44,695 bases of DNA from an uncultured Eubacteriales bacterium (lineage in GTDB: Bacteria > Bacillota > Clostridia > Oscillospirales > Oscillospiraceae), in assembly GCA_900316255.1 (NCBI GenBank), contig ONCI01000019.1, positions 1-44,695 on the forward strand, given 5' to 3'. Shown in pieces: positions 7,588-15,822 of this stretch (its first letter is position 1; every line of letters starts with the position of its first letter). The translations under genes and the position numbers were made by a program. The notes under the pieces are model-generated. The model was given only the letters and a program-made list of their open reading frames with translations. It was not told the DNA's origin and searched no databases.

Positions 7588-9114
7588 ATGGAACTGGACA
7601 AGCGTTTTCGCTGCAAAGCCCTGCAGGATCGCGTCATGAGCGCCGAGGAGGCGGCTCAGCTGATCCGGGACGGGGAGAATGTGGCCGTCAGCGGCTTTAC
7701 CCCCTCCGGCTGCCCCAAGGCGGTGCCTCTGGCCCTGGCCCGGCAGGTCCGGGAAGGGGAGAGAAAGCTGCGTCTGGGCCTCTTCTCCGGCGCTTCCACC
7801 GGGGAGGAACTGGACTCCGCCTGGGCGGAGCAGGACATGATCGCCTATCGCCTGCCCTATATGACCAGCAAGGCGCTCCGCGCCGCGGTGAACGGCGGCA
7901 GCGAGGCGGGCGTGGCCTACACCGACCAGCACCTTGGCATGGTGGCCCAGAACGCCCGCTACGGCTTTTACGGTCCCATCCGCACCGCCATCATCGAGGC
8001 GGCGGCTATCACGGAGGAGGGCCATCTGATCCCCACCACCGCGGTGGGCTGCTCCCAGACCTGGATCGACCTGGCGGAGCAGGTGATCGTGGAGCTGAAC
8101 CTGCGCCAGCCGGCGGAGCTGGAGGGCTTCCATGACATCTACCGGGTGGCGGATCCCCCGGCGCGGCACCCCATCCCCCTCTGCGACGCGGCGGAGCGGA
8201 TCGGTGTACCCTATCTCAACTGCCCCGTGGAGAAGATCGCCGCCGTGGTGATCACGGATCTGCCGGAGAAGCCCCGGCCCCTGGCCCCGGAGGACGAGGT
8301 CAGCAAAAAGATCGCCCAAAACATCGTGGCCTTCCTGAAAAACGAGAAGGCCCGGGGCCGGCTTTCCGCCGACGTCTGCCCCCTGCAGTCCGGCGTGGGC
8401 TCTGTGGCCAACGCCGTGCTCCTGGGCCTGAAGGACTCGGATTTTGAGCACCTGCGCTTTTTCTCCGAGGTCATGCAGGACGGCATCCTGGACCTGATGG
8501 ACGCGGGCAAGGCCGACATGGCCTCCGCCACCAGCCTGTCCCTCTCCCAGGCGGGCATGCAGCGTCTGCTGGGGAATCTGGAGGCCTACCGGGGCAAGCT
8601 CCTGCTGCGGGACTCGGAGATCTCCAACAGCGCCGAGGTCATCCGGCGGCTGGGCGTCATCGCCATGAACACCGCCGTGGAGGCTGACATTTACGGCAAC
8701 GTGAACTCCAGCCAGATGAACGGCACCAGCGTCTATAACGGCATCGGCGGCTCCGGCGACTACGCCAGAAACGCTGCCATCTCCATTTTCATGACCAATT
8801 CCGTGGCCAAAAACGGCAAGATCTCCAGCATCGTGCCCATGGTGAGCCATGTGGACCACACCGAGCACGATGTGGACGTGATCGTCACCGAGCAGGGCTG
8901 GGCGGACCTCAGAGGCCTGAGCCCCAAGCAGCGGGCGGTCAGCATCATCGAAAACTGTGCCCACCCGGACTATAAACAGCAGCTGCGCGCCTATTTTGAG
9001 GAGGCCTGCGCCGCCACCAAAGGCGCCCAGACCCCCCACCTGCTGGACCGCTGCTTCTCCTTCCATCAGCAGCTGAAGAAAACCGGCTCCATGCGTCTGG
9101 ACGAAGAGAAATGA
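7588..9114 (+). CDS. Succinyl-CoA:acetate-type CoA-transferase (acetyl-CoA hydrolase/transferase family)
   Basis: A 508-residue protein that matches in length and motifs the succinate CoA-transferase subgroup (Acetobacter AarC, C. kluyveri Cat1-like). FFSEVMQDG places a Glu at residue 294, the position of the catalytic glutamate of AarC. The CoA-binding motif NGIGGSGDYARNA follows near residue 385. It moves CoA between succinyl-CoA and acetate, or related acids. Directly downstream of korDABC it would release the KorAB product as succinate while conserving the thioester as acetyl-CoA. The ATG lies six bases after the korC stop with only a weak ribosome site (GGGGTAAG), so translation is probably coupled. 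Acyl preference cannot be fixed from the sequence; butyryl- or propionyl-CoA are alternatives. Confidence 0.85.
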   Translation: MELDKRFRCKALQDRVMSAEEAAQLIRDGENVAVSGFTPSGCPKAVPLALARQVREGERKLRLGLFSGASTGEELDSAWAEQDMIAYRLPYMTSKALRAAVNGGSEAGVAYTDQHLGMVAQNARYGFYGPIRTAIIEAAAITEEGHLIPTTAVGCSQTWIDLAEQVIVELNLRQPAELEGFHDIYRVADPPARHPIPLCDAAERIGVPYLNCPVEKIAAVVITDLPEKPRPLAPEDEVSKKIAQNIVAFLKNEKARGRLSADVCPLQSGVGSVANAVLLGLKDSDFEHLRFFSEVMQDGILDLMDAGKADMASATSLSLSQAGMQRLLGNLEAYRGKLLLRDSEISNSAEVIRRLGVIAMNTAVEADIYGNVNSSQMNGTSVYNGIGGSGDYARNAAISIFMTNSVAKNGKISSIVPMVSHVDHTEHDVDVIVTEQGWADLRGLSPKQRAVSIIENCAHPDYKQQLRAYFEEACAATKGAQTPHLLDRCFSFHQQLKKTGSMRLDEEK

Positions 9115-9121
9115 AGAAATG

Positions 9122-9308
9122 ATGGGCCCTTCGGGGTCGTCATGGCGTGCCGCGAAGCGGCACGGATCGTCCTTCCCCCAGCGGGGGAAGGTGTCAGCTG
9201 CCGTCTCGCGGAAGGCGGCTGACAGATGAGGGAGAAAGGGGAACAGAAGATTCTCCCTCATCACCCCCAGTGTGCGCACTGGGGGAGCTTCCCCCGCTGG
9301 GGGAAGCA
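9122..9308. repeat. REP-like palindromic units
   Basis: The 253-base gap between the CoA-transferase and the next gene holds GTGCCGCGAAGCGGCAC, a CCTTCCCCCAGCGGGGGAAGG hairpin followed by a unit with GTCAGC/GCTGAC arms, and a second unit around CCCCCAGTGTGCGCACTGGGGG. They may act as terminator or processing sites. No small gene is supported. Confidence 0.7.
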
Positions 9309-9367
9309 CATGCTTCACTGTTCACATTTATCACCGACTGCGCCCGACGCAGAGAAAGGATACTACC

Positions 9368-10465
9368 ATGGCTTTCCAGTTTCCCGCCTATCATGCCCCC
9401 GATTTCACCGAAGAGCGCTTCCAGCAGTCTCCCGACGCCGCCTGGGCCCTCTGCGAGCGGGACGGCGTGGCCCCCGAGGGCTACCACAGCACCTCCATGT
9501 ACCCCGAATACTACAAGCTGAACGGTCAGTGGACCCTGGCGCCGGAGAGCCGCATGGACTCCAGCGTGGTCTGGAGAACCGACGGAGGACTGGATGTGGT
9601 GGAAAACCGCAACCTCCGCAAAGGCGACCGGGTCATCCTGGGCCGCACCGAAAACGGCGAGCAGGGCATCTTCATGCACAGTACCGGCTTTGTGGAGCCG
9701 GGCCACGAGCTGGAGGACCGTTTCGTCTTCCGCACCGGCCGCAGCCGGGAGACCTCCTACACCCGGGACTATGACCGGCTGGTGGAGCTTCTGCGCTATG
9801 AGAAGGACCACGGCAACATCGTCTGGGTCATGGGCCCCGCCTTCGCCTTTGACGCCGACGCCCGCCGGGCCATGCAGCTGCTCATCGAAAACGGCTATGC
9901 CCACGGCCTGCTGGCGGGCAACGCCCTGGCCACCCACGACCTGGAGGGCGCCCTGCTGCACACCGCCCTGGGCCAGGACATCTATACCCAGCAGTCCATG
10001 CCCAACGGCCACTACAACCACCTGGACACCATCAACAAGGTCCGGCGCAGCGGCTCCATCAGGCAGTTCATTGAGGACTATCGCATCGACAACGGCATCA
10101 TGTACGCCGCCGTGAAGAAAGATCTGCCCTTTGTGCTGGGCGGTTCCATCCGGGACGACGGCCCCCTGCCCGAGGTCATCGGCGACGTGTACGAGGCCCA
10201 GAGCGCCATGCGGGAGCTGGTGAAGAAGTCCACCACGGTGATCTGCCTTGCCACCATGCTGCACACCATCGCCACCGGCAACATGACCCCCTCCTTCCGG
10301 GTGCTGCCCGACGGCAGCGTCCGCCCCGTGTACCTCTACTGTGTGGACGCGGACGAGTTCGTGGTGAACAAGCTCCTGGACCGGGGCAGCCTCTCCGCCA
10401 CCACCATGGTCACCAACGTGCAGGACTTCATCCGCAACGTGGCCCGCGGCCTGGGACTGATGTAA
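9368..10465 (+). CDS. Ornithine-cyclodeaminase-like protein of the LOR/SDH (TIGR00300) family
   Basis: A 365-residue protein. I chose the ATG at 9368 because AAAGGA precedes it by seven bases; upstream sequence is repeat DNA. Family-like segments are VAPEGYHSTSMYPEYYKLNG near residue 38, AGNALATHDLEGALLHTALG (about 178-197), GSIRDDGPLPEVIGD and ATMLHTIATGN. These fit the LOR/SDH domain found in archaeal proteins like MJ1480 and in the C-terminal half of cyanobacterial arginine dihydrolase-ornithine cyclodeaminase. Members characterised there convert ornithine to proline and ammonia. The N-terminal ACT-like extension of some relatives seems to be missing. It lies downstream of the kor operon, beyond 250 bases of repeats, which fits glutamate-family amino acid metabolism. 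The family call comes from remembered motifs and needs a profile search. Confidence 0.7.
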   Translation: MAFQFPAYHAPDFTEERFQQSPDAAWALCERDGVAPEGYHSTSMYPEYYKLNGQWTLAPESRMDSSVVWRTDGGLDVVENRNLRKGDRVILGRTENGEQGIFMHSTGFVEPGHELEDRFVFRTGRSRETSYTRDYDRLVELLRYEKDHGNIVWVMGPAFAFDADARRAMQLLIENGYAHGLLAGNALATHDLEGALLHTALGQDIYTQQSMPNGHYNHLDTINKVRRSGSIRQFIEDYRIDNGIMYAAVKKDLPFVLGGSIRDDGPLPEVIGDVYEAQSAMRELVKKSTTVICLATMLHTIATGNMTPSFRVLPDGSVRPVYLYCVDADEFVVNKLLDRGSLSATTMVTNVQDFIRNVARGLGLM

Positions 10466-10501
10466 GAGATATTCGGAATTCGGAATGATCCACGCCCAAA
10501 G

Positions 10502-10632
10502 CCTTCTCCTTGAGTAAACGATGATGAAATCGGCGAGAGCAGATTGCGAGAGAATTTGCGTTCTGATGATGGCACTTTTTTGCAGGAATACTTTGTGTAT
10601 TGCAAGAAAAAAGCGTTTACTTGAGGAGAAGG
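10502..10632 (-). repeat. MITE-like inverted-repeat element, copy 1
   Basis: Terminal arms CCTTCTCCTTGAGTAAACG (10502-10520) and its near complement at 10614-10632 enclose an A/T-rich core with CACTTTTTTGCAGGAATAC. Orientation is opposite to copies 2-4, and part of one internal arm is deleted. It lies between convergent genes. Confidence 0.85.
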
Positions 10633-10654
10633 TGTCATTCGGCGTGTAACGGTC

Positions 10655-10830
10655 CGCCGAATGACGGATGAGGTGTCGTCCACCGCCCGCCACATACCTC
10701 CCCTGCGCAAGGGGAGGTGGCACCTGGCATGTAACGCACCGCCGGGTGACGGAGGGGTCGTGACGCCATCTTTTCCCTCCTGTCCGCAGAAATCCCCGTT
10801 TTTCCCCCGTGCATCACATACTTCATAAAC
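10655..10830. repeat. REP-like unit and otherwise featureless gap
   Basis: The gap 10466-10973 has no gene. Besides the MITE-like copy and the palindrome at 10834 it holds a unit with ACCTCCCCTGCGCAAGGGG (10685 onwards) ending in GGAGGGGTCGT. I see nothing else at 10770-10830. Confidence 0.65.
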
Positions 10831-10833
10831 AGA

Positions 10834-10879
10834 CAAGGACAGGCGAATTCGTATCCGTGTACGAATTCGCCTGTCCTTG
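10834..10879. repeat. Perfect 20-bp-arm palindrome (GGCGAATTCG core)
   Basis: Arms CAAGGACAGGCGAATTCGTA and complement are separated by six bases and followed by a T-run on the plus strand. The core matches the hairpins at 2846 and 44476. A GGGAGGGGCAAGCCCCTCCC palindrome follows at about 10905-10924, so this is a partial copy of the composite element. Confidence 0.85.
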
Positions 10880-10973
10880 ATTTTTGTATACGGCTTGTTC
10901 TGCCGGGAGGGGCAAGCCCCTCCCCTGCGGCGGGGACGGGAGGGCCATGCTCAGCCCGCGGTGTGTTTCGCAG

Positions 10974-11783
10974 TTATTTCTCCGCAAAGAAGTCCCGCTT
11001 GTGAAAGGCGGCGGTCAGGAAGCGCCAGGCGGCCTTGCCGTTGGTGAGCCACTGGATGTGGGCGTTGTTCTTCGTGTTCTCCAGCATGCCCTTCACCAGA
11101 TGCTCCGCCACTACGTCGGGATAGTCGCCCAGAATGTTGTAGACTTTTTTGGTCTTCTCCGGCAGGGCGATGCTCTGCTCGCCGCCCAGGGCATTCACCG
11201 TGAAATCCGTGATCATGATGCCGGGAGAGAGGCGTCCGGCCTTCACGCGGCTGCCCCGCTCCTCCAGCTCCCTGGCCAGAGCCACCGTGAAGTGGGTCAC
11301 CGCCCGCTTACTGGTGCCGTACATGTTGAGGCCCAGCATCATGGCGTCGTTGCTGCCGTAGCCCTCCAGGTTATAGAGGAAGCCGCCCTCCGGCTGCCGC
11401 TCCATGAGCTGCACGGCAAGCCGGCTGCCCAGCACCGCGCCCCGCAGGTCGATGTTCAAAATGGCGTCGATCTCCTGCTGGCTCAGCTCCCAGATGGGCT
11501 TCATGGGCTGATTCACCCCGGCGTTGTTGATCCAGATCTCCACGGTGCCGAAGTTCTCCCTGGCAAAGTCCGCCAGGGCCTGTAGGTTCCCGGCTTCCGC
11601 CACGCTGCCCCGGCAGCCCTCCACCGCGCCGGCGCCGGGCATGGCGCGCAGCGTCTCCACCGCCTGTTCCAGCCGCTGAGGGTTCACCCCGTTCAAAACC
11701 AGGTTCCAGCCCGCCGCGTGAAAGCGCTTGGCCATCTCAAAGCCCAGGCCCCGGGTGCTGCCGGTGATCACCGCTGTTTTCAT
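10974..11783 (-). CDS. Short-chain dehydrogenase/reductase
   Basis: A 269-residue classical SDR. TGSTRGLG (about 7-14) is the NAD(P)-binding glycine motif, NNAG follows near residue 85, and MYGTSK gives the catalytic Tyr and Lys spaced YxxxK. The usual C-terminal substrate loop is present. GGAGG lies upstream of the ATG. A promoter with TTGCGC and TATAGT is readable just upstream. The protein slightly resembles chlorophyll-b-reductase-type SDRs, a loose automatic class that says little about substrate. It is monocistronic between repeat blocks, so context gives no substrate. Confidence 0.85.
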   Translation of the reverse strand: MKTAVITGSTRGLGFEMAKRFHAAGWNLVLNGVNPQRLEQAVETLRAMPGAGAVEGCRGSVAEAGNLQALADFARENFGTVEIWINNAGVNQPMKPIWELSQQEIDAILNIDLRGAVLGSRLAVQLMERQPEGGFLYNLEGYGSNDAMMLGLNMYGTSKRAVTHFTVALARELEERGSRVKAGRLSPGIMITDFTVNALGGEQSIALPEKTKKVYNILGDYPDVVAEHLVKGMLENTKNNAHIQWLTNGKAAWRFLTAAFHKRDFFAEK

Positions 11784-11820
11784 GGGATCCAGTCCTCCTT
11801 TATGTTGTTTTCCCGATCAC

Positions 11821-11849
11821 ACTATAGCACGGACGAGCGGCCCGCGCAA
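11821..11849 (-). promoter_or_regulatory. Promoter of the SDR gene
   Basis: On the minus strand TTGCGC (plus 11844-11849), a 17-base spacer and TATAGT (plus 11821-11826). The -35 box is imperfect. Confidence 0.5.
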
Positions 11850-11867
11850 GGAAAAGGAGGCAGGAGG

Positions 11868-12090
11868 ACGGAAGGCTCTCCCTCATCACCCTCCAGTGTG
11901 CGCACTGGAGGGAGCTTCCCCCGCTGGGGGAAGCACAAGGAGCTGCTGGGCCATGCGGCGGGATGAGGGCATCGTGCCCTACGCGTGAGAACGGACCCGC
12001 CAACGCGTAGGGAGCGATCCCCAGATCGCTCCGGATGCTACGTTCCGACAATCGGCGGCGGGATGAGGGCATCCCGCCCTACGCGCGGAA
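11868..12090. repeat. REP-like units and GCGTAGGG repeats
   Basis: This gap between the SDR gene and proS has no gene. It contains CCTCCAGTGTGCGCACTGGAGG, TTCCCCCGCTGGGGGAA, and two copies of GGCGGGATGAGGGCATC followed by CCCTACGCG. Confidence 0.65.
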
Positions 12091-12096
12091 GGTGCG

Positions 12097-12128
12097 AAAA
12101 AAGAGACCGGATCGCTCCGGTCTCTTTT
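12097..12128 (-). terminator. Intrinsic terminator of proS
   Basis: Stem AAAGAGACCGGA with a four-base loop and complementary arm (12100-12111, 12116-12127), followed on the minus strand by a T-run. It lies 20 bases beyond the proS stop. Confidence 0.85.
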
Positions 12129-12147
12129 GCTTCTTCTGTGCACTGTT

Positions 12148-13584
12148 TTAGTAGGCCACGCCCCAGATCACCATGTGCTTGGCGGGCTTGCCGCAGCAGG
12201 CGCAGGTGTCTGCCAGATGCTCCTGCTGGAAGGGGATGCAGCGGGAGGACATGCCGGCTTTTTCCTTCATGGCCAGCTCGCAGGCTTCCTCGCCGCACCA
12301 CATGGTCTTGATGAAGCCGCCGTGCTCCTCCTGCAGCGCCTTGGCCTCCTCGATGGAGAAGGCGGGATAGATGTGCTCGGCCAGGTTGACGCGGGCCTTC
12401 TCATAGAGCCCGTCATGCACGGCCTGCAGCAGCTCGCCGGCCTTCTGCTCCAGCTCGGAAAGCGCAACGAAGGTCTTTTCCCCGTTGTCTCTCCTGACCA
12501 TGACGCACTGGCCGTTCTCCATATCCCGGGGGCCCATCTCCACGCGTAGGGGCACGCCCTTCATCTCATACTGGGCGCATTTCCAGCCCATACTATTGTC
12601 GGAGGTGTCGATGCTCACCCGGTAGCCGGCGGCCGCCAGACGGTCCCGCAGGGCCATGGCGCCTTCGATGACGCCGGGCTTGTGCTGGGCCACGGGCACC
12701 ACCACCAGCTGGATGGGGGCGATCTGCGGCGGCAGGACAAGGCCGTTGTTGTCTCCGTGGGCCATGATCACCGCGCCGATCATGCGGGTGGTGGCGCCCC
12801 AGGAGGTCTGGAAGGGGTACTGCAGCTTGTTGTCCCGTCCGGCAAAGGTCACGTCGTAGGCCCGGGAGAACTTGTCCCCAAAATAATGGGAGGTGCCGCC
12901 CTGGAGGGCCTTGTGGTCCTTCATCATGCACTCCACGGTATAGGTGGCCTCGGCGCCGGCAAATTTTTCCTTGTCGGTCTTGCGGCCCCGCACCACGGGG
13001 ATGGCCAGCACCTTCTCATAGAAGTCCGCATAGCAGTTCAGCTGCTGCTCGGTTTCGGCCATCGCCTCCTCGGCGGTCTCGTGGAGGGTGTGACCCTCCT
13101 GCCACCAGAACTCTCTGGAGCGCAGGAAGGGGCGGGTGGTCTTCTCCCAGCGGATGACGGAGCACCACTGGTTGTAGAGCATGGGCAGCTCCCTGTAGGA
13201 GTGCAGCACCCGGGACCAGTGGTCGCAGAACATGGTTTCGGAGGTGGGGCGGAAGGCCAGGCGCTCCTCCAGCTCCTCGCTGCCGCCCATGGTGACCCAG
13301 GCCACCTCCGGCGCGAAGCCGTTCACCAGCTCGCCCTCTTTTTTCAGCAGGCTCTCCGGGATCAGCACCGGCATCGCCACATTCTGGTGGCCGGTCTTTT
13401 TGAACTCCCCGTCCAGGATGCGCTGCATATTTTCCCAGATCGCGTAACCGTAAGGCCGCAGGATGGTAAAGCCCTTGACCGAGGCATACTCCACCAGCTC
13501 CGCCTTGCGGCAGATATCGGTATACCACTGGGCAAAATCCTGCTCCATATCGGTGATCTGTTCCACTTTCTTTTCTTTCGCCAT
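12148..13584 (-). CDS. proS: Prolyl-tRNA synthetase, archaeal/eukaryotic-type (ProS type 3)
   Basis: A 478-residue class II aminoacyl-tRNA synthetase that charges tRNA-Pro. FRPTSETMFCDHWS and the following RWEKTTRPFLRSREFWWQEGHT form the motif 2 region, and GATTRMIGAVIMAHGDNNGL is motif 3. The C-terminal part holds an anticodon-binding domain and a terminal extension ending CACCGKPAKHMVIWGVAY, typical of the short type without the bacterial editing insertion. The ATG at 13584 has GAGAGGAAA upstream. The leader from the consensus promoter is only about 60 bases, too short for a T-box riboswitch, so proline-dependent attenuation is unlikely here. It is divergent from the next operon. Confidence 0.95.
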   Translation of the reverse strand: MAKEKKVEQITDMEQDFAQWYTDICRKAELVEYASVKGFTILRPYGYAIWENMQRILDGEFKKTGHQNVAMPVLIPESLLKKEGELVNGFAPEVAWVTMGGSEELEERLAFRPTSETMFCDHWSRVLHSYRELPMLYNQWCSVIRWEKTTRPFLRSREFWWQEGHTLHETAEEAMAETEQQLNCYADFYEKVLAIPVVRGRKTDKEKFAGAEATYTVECMMKDHKALQGGTSHYFGDKFSRAYDVTFAGRDNKLQYPFQTSWGATTRMIGAVIMAHGDNNGLVLPPQIAPIQLVVVPVAQHKPGVIEGAMALRDRLAAAGYRVSIDTSDNSMGWKCAQYEMKGVPLRVEMGPRDMENGQCVMVRRDNGEKTFVALSELEQKAGELLQAVHDGLYEKARVNLAEHIYPAFSIEEAKALQEEHGGFIKTMWCGEEACELAMKEKAGMSSRCIPFQQEHLADTCACCGKPAKHMVIWGVAY

Positions 13585-13653
13585 CGCTGTTTCCTCTCTT
13601 TCCCGCGGAGCCCCCGCCCCGCTGGTTTTCCGGCAGAAATTGTCAGGGGTATT

Positions 13654-13682
13654 ATTGTATTCCCCCGTTCTGCCCTTGTCAA
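13654..13682 (-). promoter_or_regulatory. Consensus promoter of proS
   Basis: Minus-strand TTGACA (plus 13677-13682), 17-base spacer, TACAAT (plus 13654-13659). Confidence 0.85.
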
Positions 13683-13736
13683 GGCCCGAAATTGCGCTTT
13701 CTGCGCTCCGTTAACATGTATTGTGCACGATTTTTC

Positions 13737-13765
13737 TTGACCTTCCGGGAAGAAGCGGCTATAAT
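13737..13765 (+). promoter_or_regulatory. Consensus promoter of the membrane-protein/ohrR operon
   Basis: TTGACC (13737-13742), 17-base spacer, TATAAT (13760-13765). It is divergent from the proS promoter with 54 bases between the two -35 boxes. Confidence 0.88.
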
Positions 13766-13838
13766 GTCTATGATTTGCCACTATGGGCAGGTCGGGTTTG
13801 CTGCGCCTTGGCGCCCGCTCTGCCCGGAGCAATCGGAG

Positions 13839-14929
13839 GTGACTAGAATTAACAAGCAGAGATTTTTGCCGGAGCTTGGAAAGCTTCTGACCTTTATGGT
13901 GGAGGAAGACCGGCAGACGGCGCTTGGCATGTACAGCAGACTGTTTGATGATGCCGAGGATGAGCAGAAGCTGATGGATCTGCTGGTGTCTCCCACCCGT
14001 CAGGCGGTGGTGATCGCCCGGAGATCGGCGGGGAAGAGACCCCGGCCTTCGTGCTGGCCATCGATAAGCTCTATCAGCAGGTCGCGCCCAAGCGGGACGC
14101 GTCCTGGAAGGCTCCGGAGGAAGCGCCCCTGGAGATCAACCAGTTTTCCCTTTTCGAAGATCAACCCCATCCCATCGACGAGTCCGAGTATCTCCCCTTC
14201 CAGATCGAGGCGGAGTCCGTCCCCATCGGGGAGGAAGTGGAGGAGCTGCCCGTAGAGGCGCAGCCCGCGCCGCCTGCCGAAGAAGAGGCGGAGAAAACTG
14301 ACGCCGCGCCGGCAGAGGAACCCGTCCCGGAGGAGACCGAAGCGGAGGAGCCCCGCGACCTGGTGGAGGCGGTGCTCGGCGCGGAGGAAGATGAGGAAGA
14401 GGAAGAGAAACAGGAGCCCGAGGAGGAGCTGACGCCTCCCGAACCGAAGCCCGAGCGTCTGCCGGCAGAGGAGCCGGAGGAGGCTCCGGTGGTCCATCTT
14501 CCTGCCCAGGAGCTGCGGATGCCCGAGCGCAAAGCGCAGACGGCCAAGCTCTCCGCGGCGGACTACGATCTGGACTTCATCCCGGAGACCCGGCGGCAGC
14601 CCCGCGTCTTGTTGCTGATCCTCTTTACGATCCTGGCCATCCCGGTGACCCTGGCGGGCATCGTTCTGCTGCTGATCCCCACGGTGCTGGCCCTGGGCCT
14701 CGCGGTGATGGTGATCATTCTGGGCTCCGCCACCCTGGTGGCGGCCTTCAGCGGCTTCCCCAAACTGGCGGATCTGCTGATCGTCATCGGCACCTCGGTG
14801 ATCGTGCTGGCCCTGGGCCTGCTGCTGCTGTGGCTGTTCGTCTGGTTCGTGGGCGGCGCCATCGGCGGGCTGATCCGGGCCGTGACCGAGCTGGGCCGCA
14901 AATGGTGTTATGAGGAGGTGCCGGTATGA
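13839..14929 (+). pseudogene. Frameshifted membrane protein gene (HAAS/DUF1700-like N-terminus)
   Basis: Two reading frames together make one protein-like product of about 360 residues. The first, from 13839, gives NKQRFLPELGKLLTFMVEED through SPTRQAVVIAR and resembles the helical N-terminal domain of DUF1700/HAAS proteins. The second continues EIGGEETPAFVLAIDKLYQQ, then an acidic Pro/Glu-rich linker, then three or four membrane helices up to the stop at 14929. One missing base near 14019-14022 (GCCCGGAGATC instead of a sequence with one more base) explains the break. The natural start position, after GGAGGTGA, reads ATT (13848) rather than ATG; GTG at 13839 is the only other start. The consensus promoter and the coupled downstream gene argue that the locus was recently functional. 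A sequencing error, phase switching or programmed shift cannot be excluded. Function unknown. Confidence 0.7.
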
Positions 14930-15144
14930 GCAAAGGCTGGAGAGTCATCGGTACCATCGTGGTGATCCTGGCGCTGCTGGGCGCCATCTGCATCGGCGTC
15001 GGCTTTATCACCGGCGGCGATATCGGCGATATCTATTCTACCCTCAATGTCCGCTACAATCTCATCGGACACTGGGAGCAGTATTCCAACTGGGCCCTGA
15101 CCACGCTCAAGAATATCGCAGTGGGGGTGCGGGGACTCTGGTGA
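14926..15144 (+). CDS. Small membrane protein, unknown
   Basis: A 72-residue protein whose ATG overlaps the stop of the preceding gene (ATGA), with GGAGG seven bases upstream. One strong transmembrane helix at residues 8-30 (IGTIVVILALLGAICIGVGF) is followed by a polar tail with several aromatic residues. The coupled start suggests it works with the upstream multi-span protein. I do not recognise the family. Confidence 0.75.
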   Translation: MSKGWRVIGTIVVILALLGAICIGVGFITGGDIGDIYSTLNVRYNLIGHWEQYSNWALTTLKNIAVGVRGLW

Positions 15145-15166
15145 TCCCGGGATCACGGAGGATGCC

Positions 15167-15613
15167 ATGGAAGAAAAATACAATGCTCTGCTGCTGGACC
15201 ATCAGCTCTGTTTCCCACTGTATGCCTGCGCCAGAGAGACCATCAAGCTCTATAAGCCTTTTCTGGATGAGCTGGACCTGACCTATACCCAGTACATCAC
15301 CATGATGGTGCTGTGGGAGAGGGGGTCTGTCTCCGTCAAGGAACTGGGCGAGGCGCTGTACCTGGATTCCGGCACGCTGACGCCGCTGCTGAAGAAGATG
15401 GAGGCCAAGGGCCTGCTGACCCGGCGCCGCAGCACCGAGGATGAGCGCAGCCTGATCGTGACCCTGACCGACAAGGGACGGGATCTGCGGGAGAGGGCCC
15501 TGGAGGTCCCCGCGAAGATGTCCCGCTGCGTCGTACTGAGCCGGGAGGAATCCCTGGAGCTGTACAGGCTCCTGTACAAACTGCTGAAACAGAACGGCGC
15601 GGCGGAAGAATAA
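15167..15613 (+). CDS. ohrR: MarR-family regulator, OhrR type
   Basis: A 148-residue winged-helix regulator. The N-terminal LLLDHQLCFPLYACARE places a Cys at residue 15, the redox-sensing position of Bacillus OhrR, and DLTYTQYITMMVLWE matches the OhrR dimer/DNA-binding core. LDSGTLTPLLKKMEAKGLLTR is the recognition helix and RRSTEDERSLIVTLT the wing. OhrR proteins repress peroxide-detoxification genes until organic peroxides oxidise the Cys. Cys21 and Cys125 are also present. No ohr peroxidase gene is adjacent, so the target lies elsewhere or is this operon itself. The ribosome site CGGAGG is good, and a strong terminator follows. Confidence 0.85.
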   Translation: MEEKYNALLLDHQLCFPLYACARETIKLYKPFLDELDLTYTQYITMMVLWERGSVSVKELGEALYLDSGTLTPLLKKMEAKGLLTRRRSTEDERSLIVTLTDKGRDLRERALEVPAKMSRCVVLSREESLELYRLLYKLLKQNGAAEE

Positions 15614-15655
15614 AACTGATCCCGTGAAAACGAAGTTTTCACGGGATCAGTTTTT
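15612..15655 (+). terminator. Intrinsic terminator after ohrR
   Basis: Stem AAAACTGATCCCGTGAAAAC (15612-15631), three-base loop, complementary arm from 15635, then T-run. It leads straight into a heptanucleotide tract. Confidence 0.9.
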
Positions 15656-15822
15656 AGTTTCTAGTTTGTAGTTTTTAGGGGAAGATCCCTTCAGCAAGCG
15701 CGAACAGCGGGAAACTTTGGCGAAGACATGGATTCATCAGCGTTATCCTTGCGAGCCGGGTTCGGAACGCTTCCAGAAACTATGCTCTAAAAACTAAAAT
15801 CTAAAAACTAAAAACTAAAAGA
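15652..15822. repeat. Inverted pair of TTTTTAG heptanucleotide tracts around a spacer
   Basis: The tract at 15652-15677 (TTTTTAGTTTCTAGTTTGTAG) faces a complementary tract at 15786-15822, which runs into the stop codon of the minus-strand ymxH-like gene. They bracket about 110 bases without recognisable content, between convergent genes. In both tracts the T-rich strand is the coding strand of the adjoining gene. Confidence 0.85.

Noticed and set aside
13585-13660. T-box riboswitch before proS
   Set aside because: The leader from the consensus promoter is only about 60 bases and lacks the T-box sequence.
14051-14929. Independent gene starting at GTG 14051
   Set aside because: No ribosome site at 14051, and the frame continues upstream as EIGGEETPAF, which joins naturally to the preceding frame with one added base.
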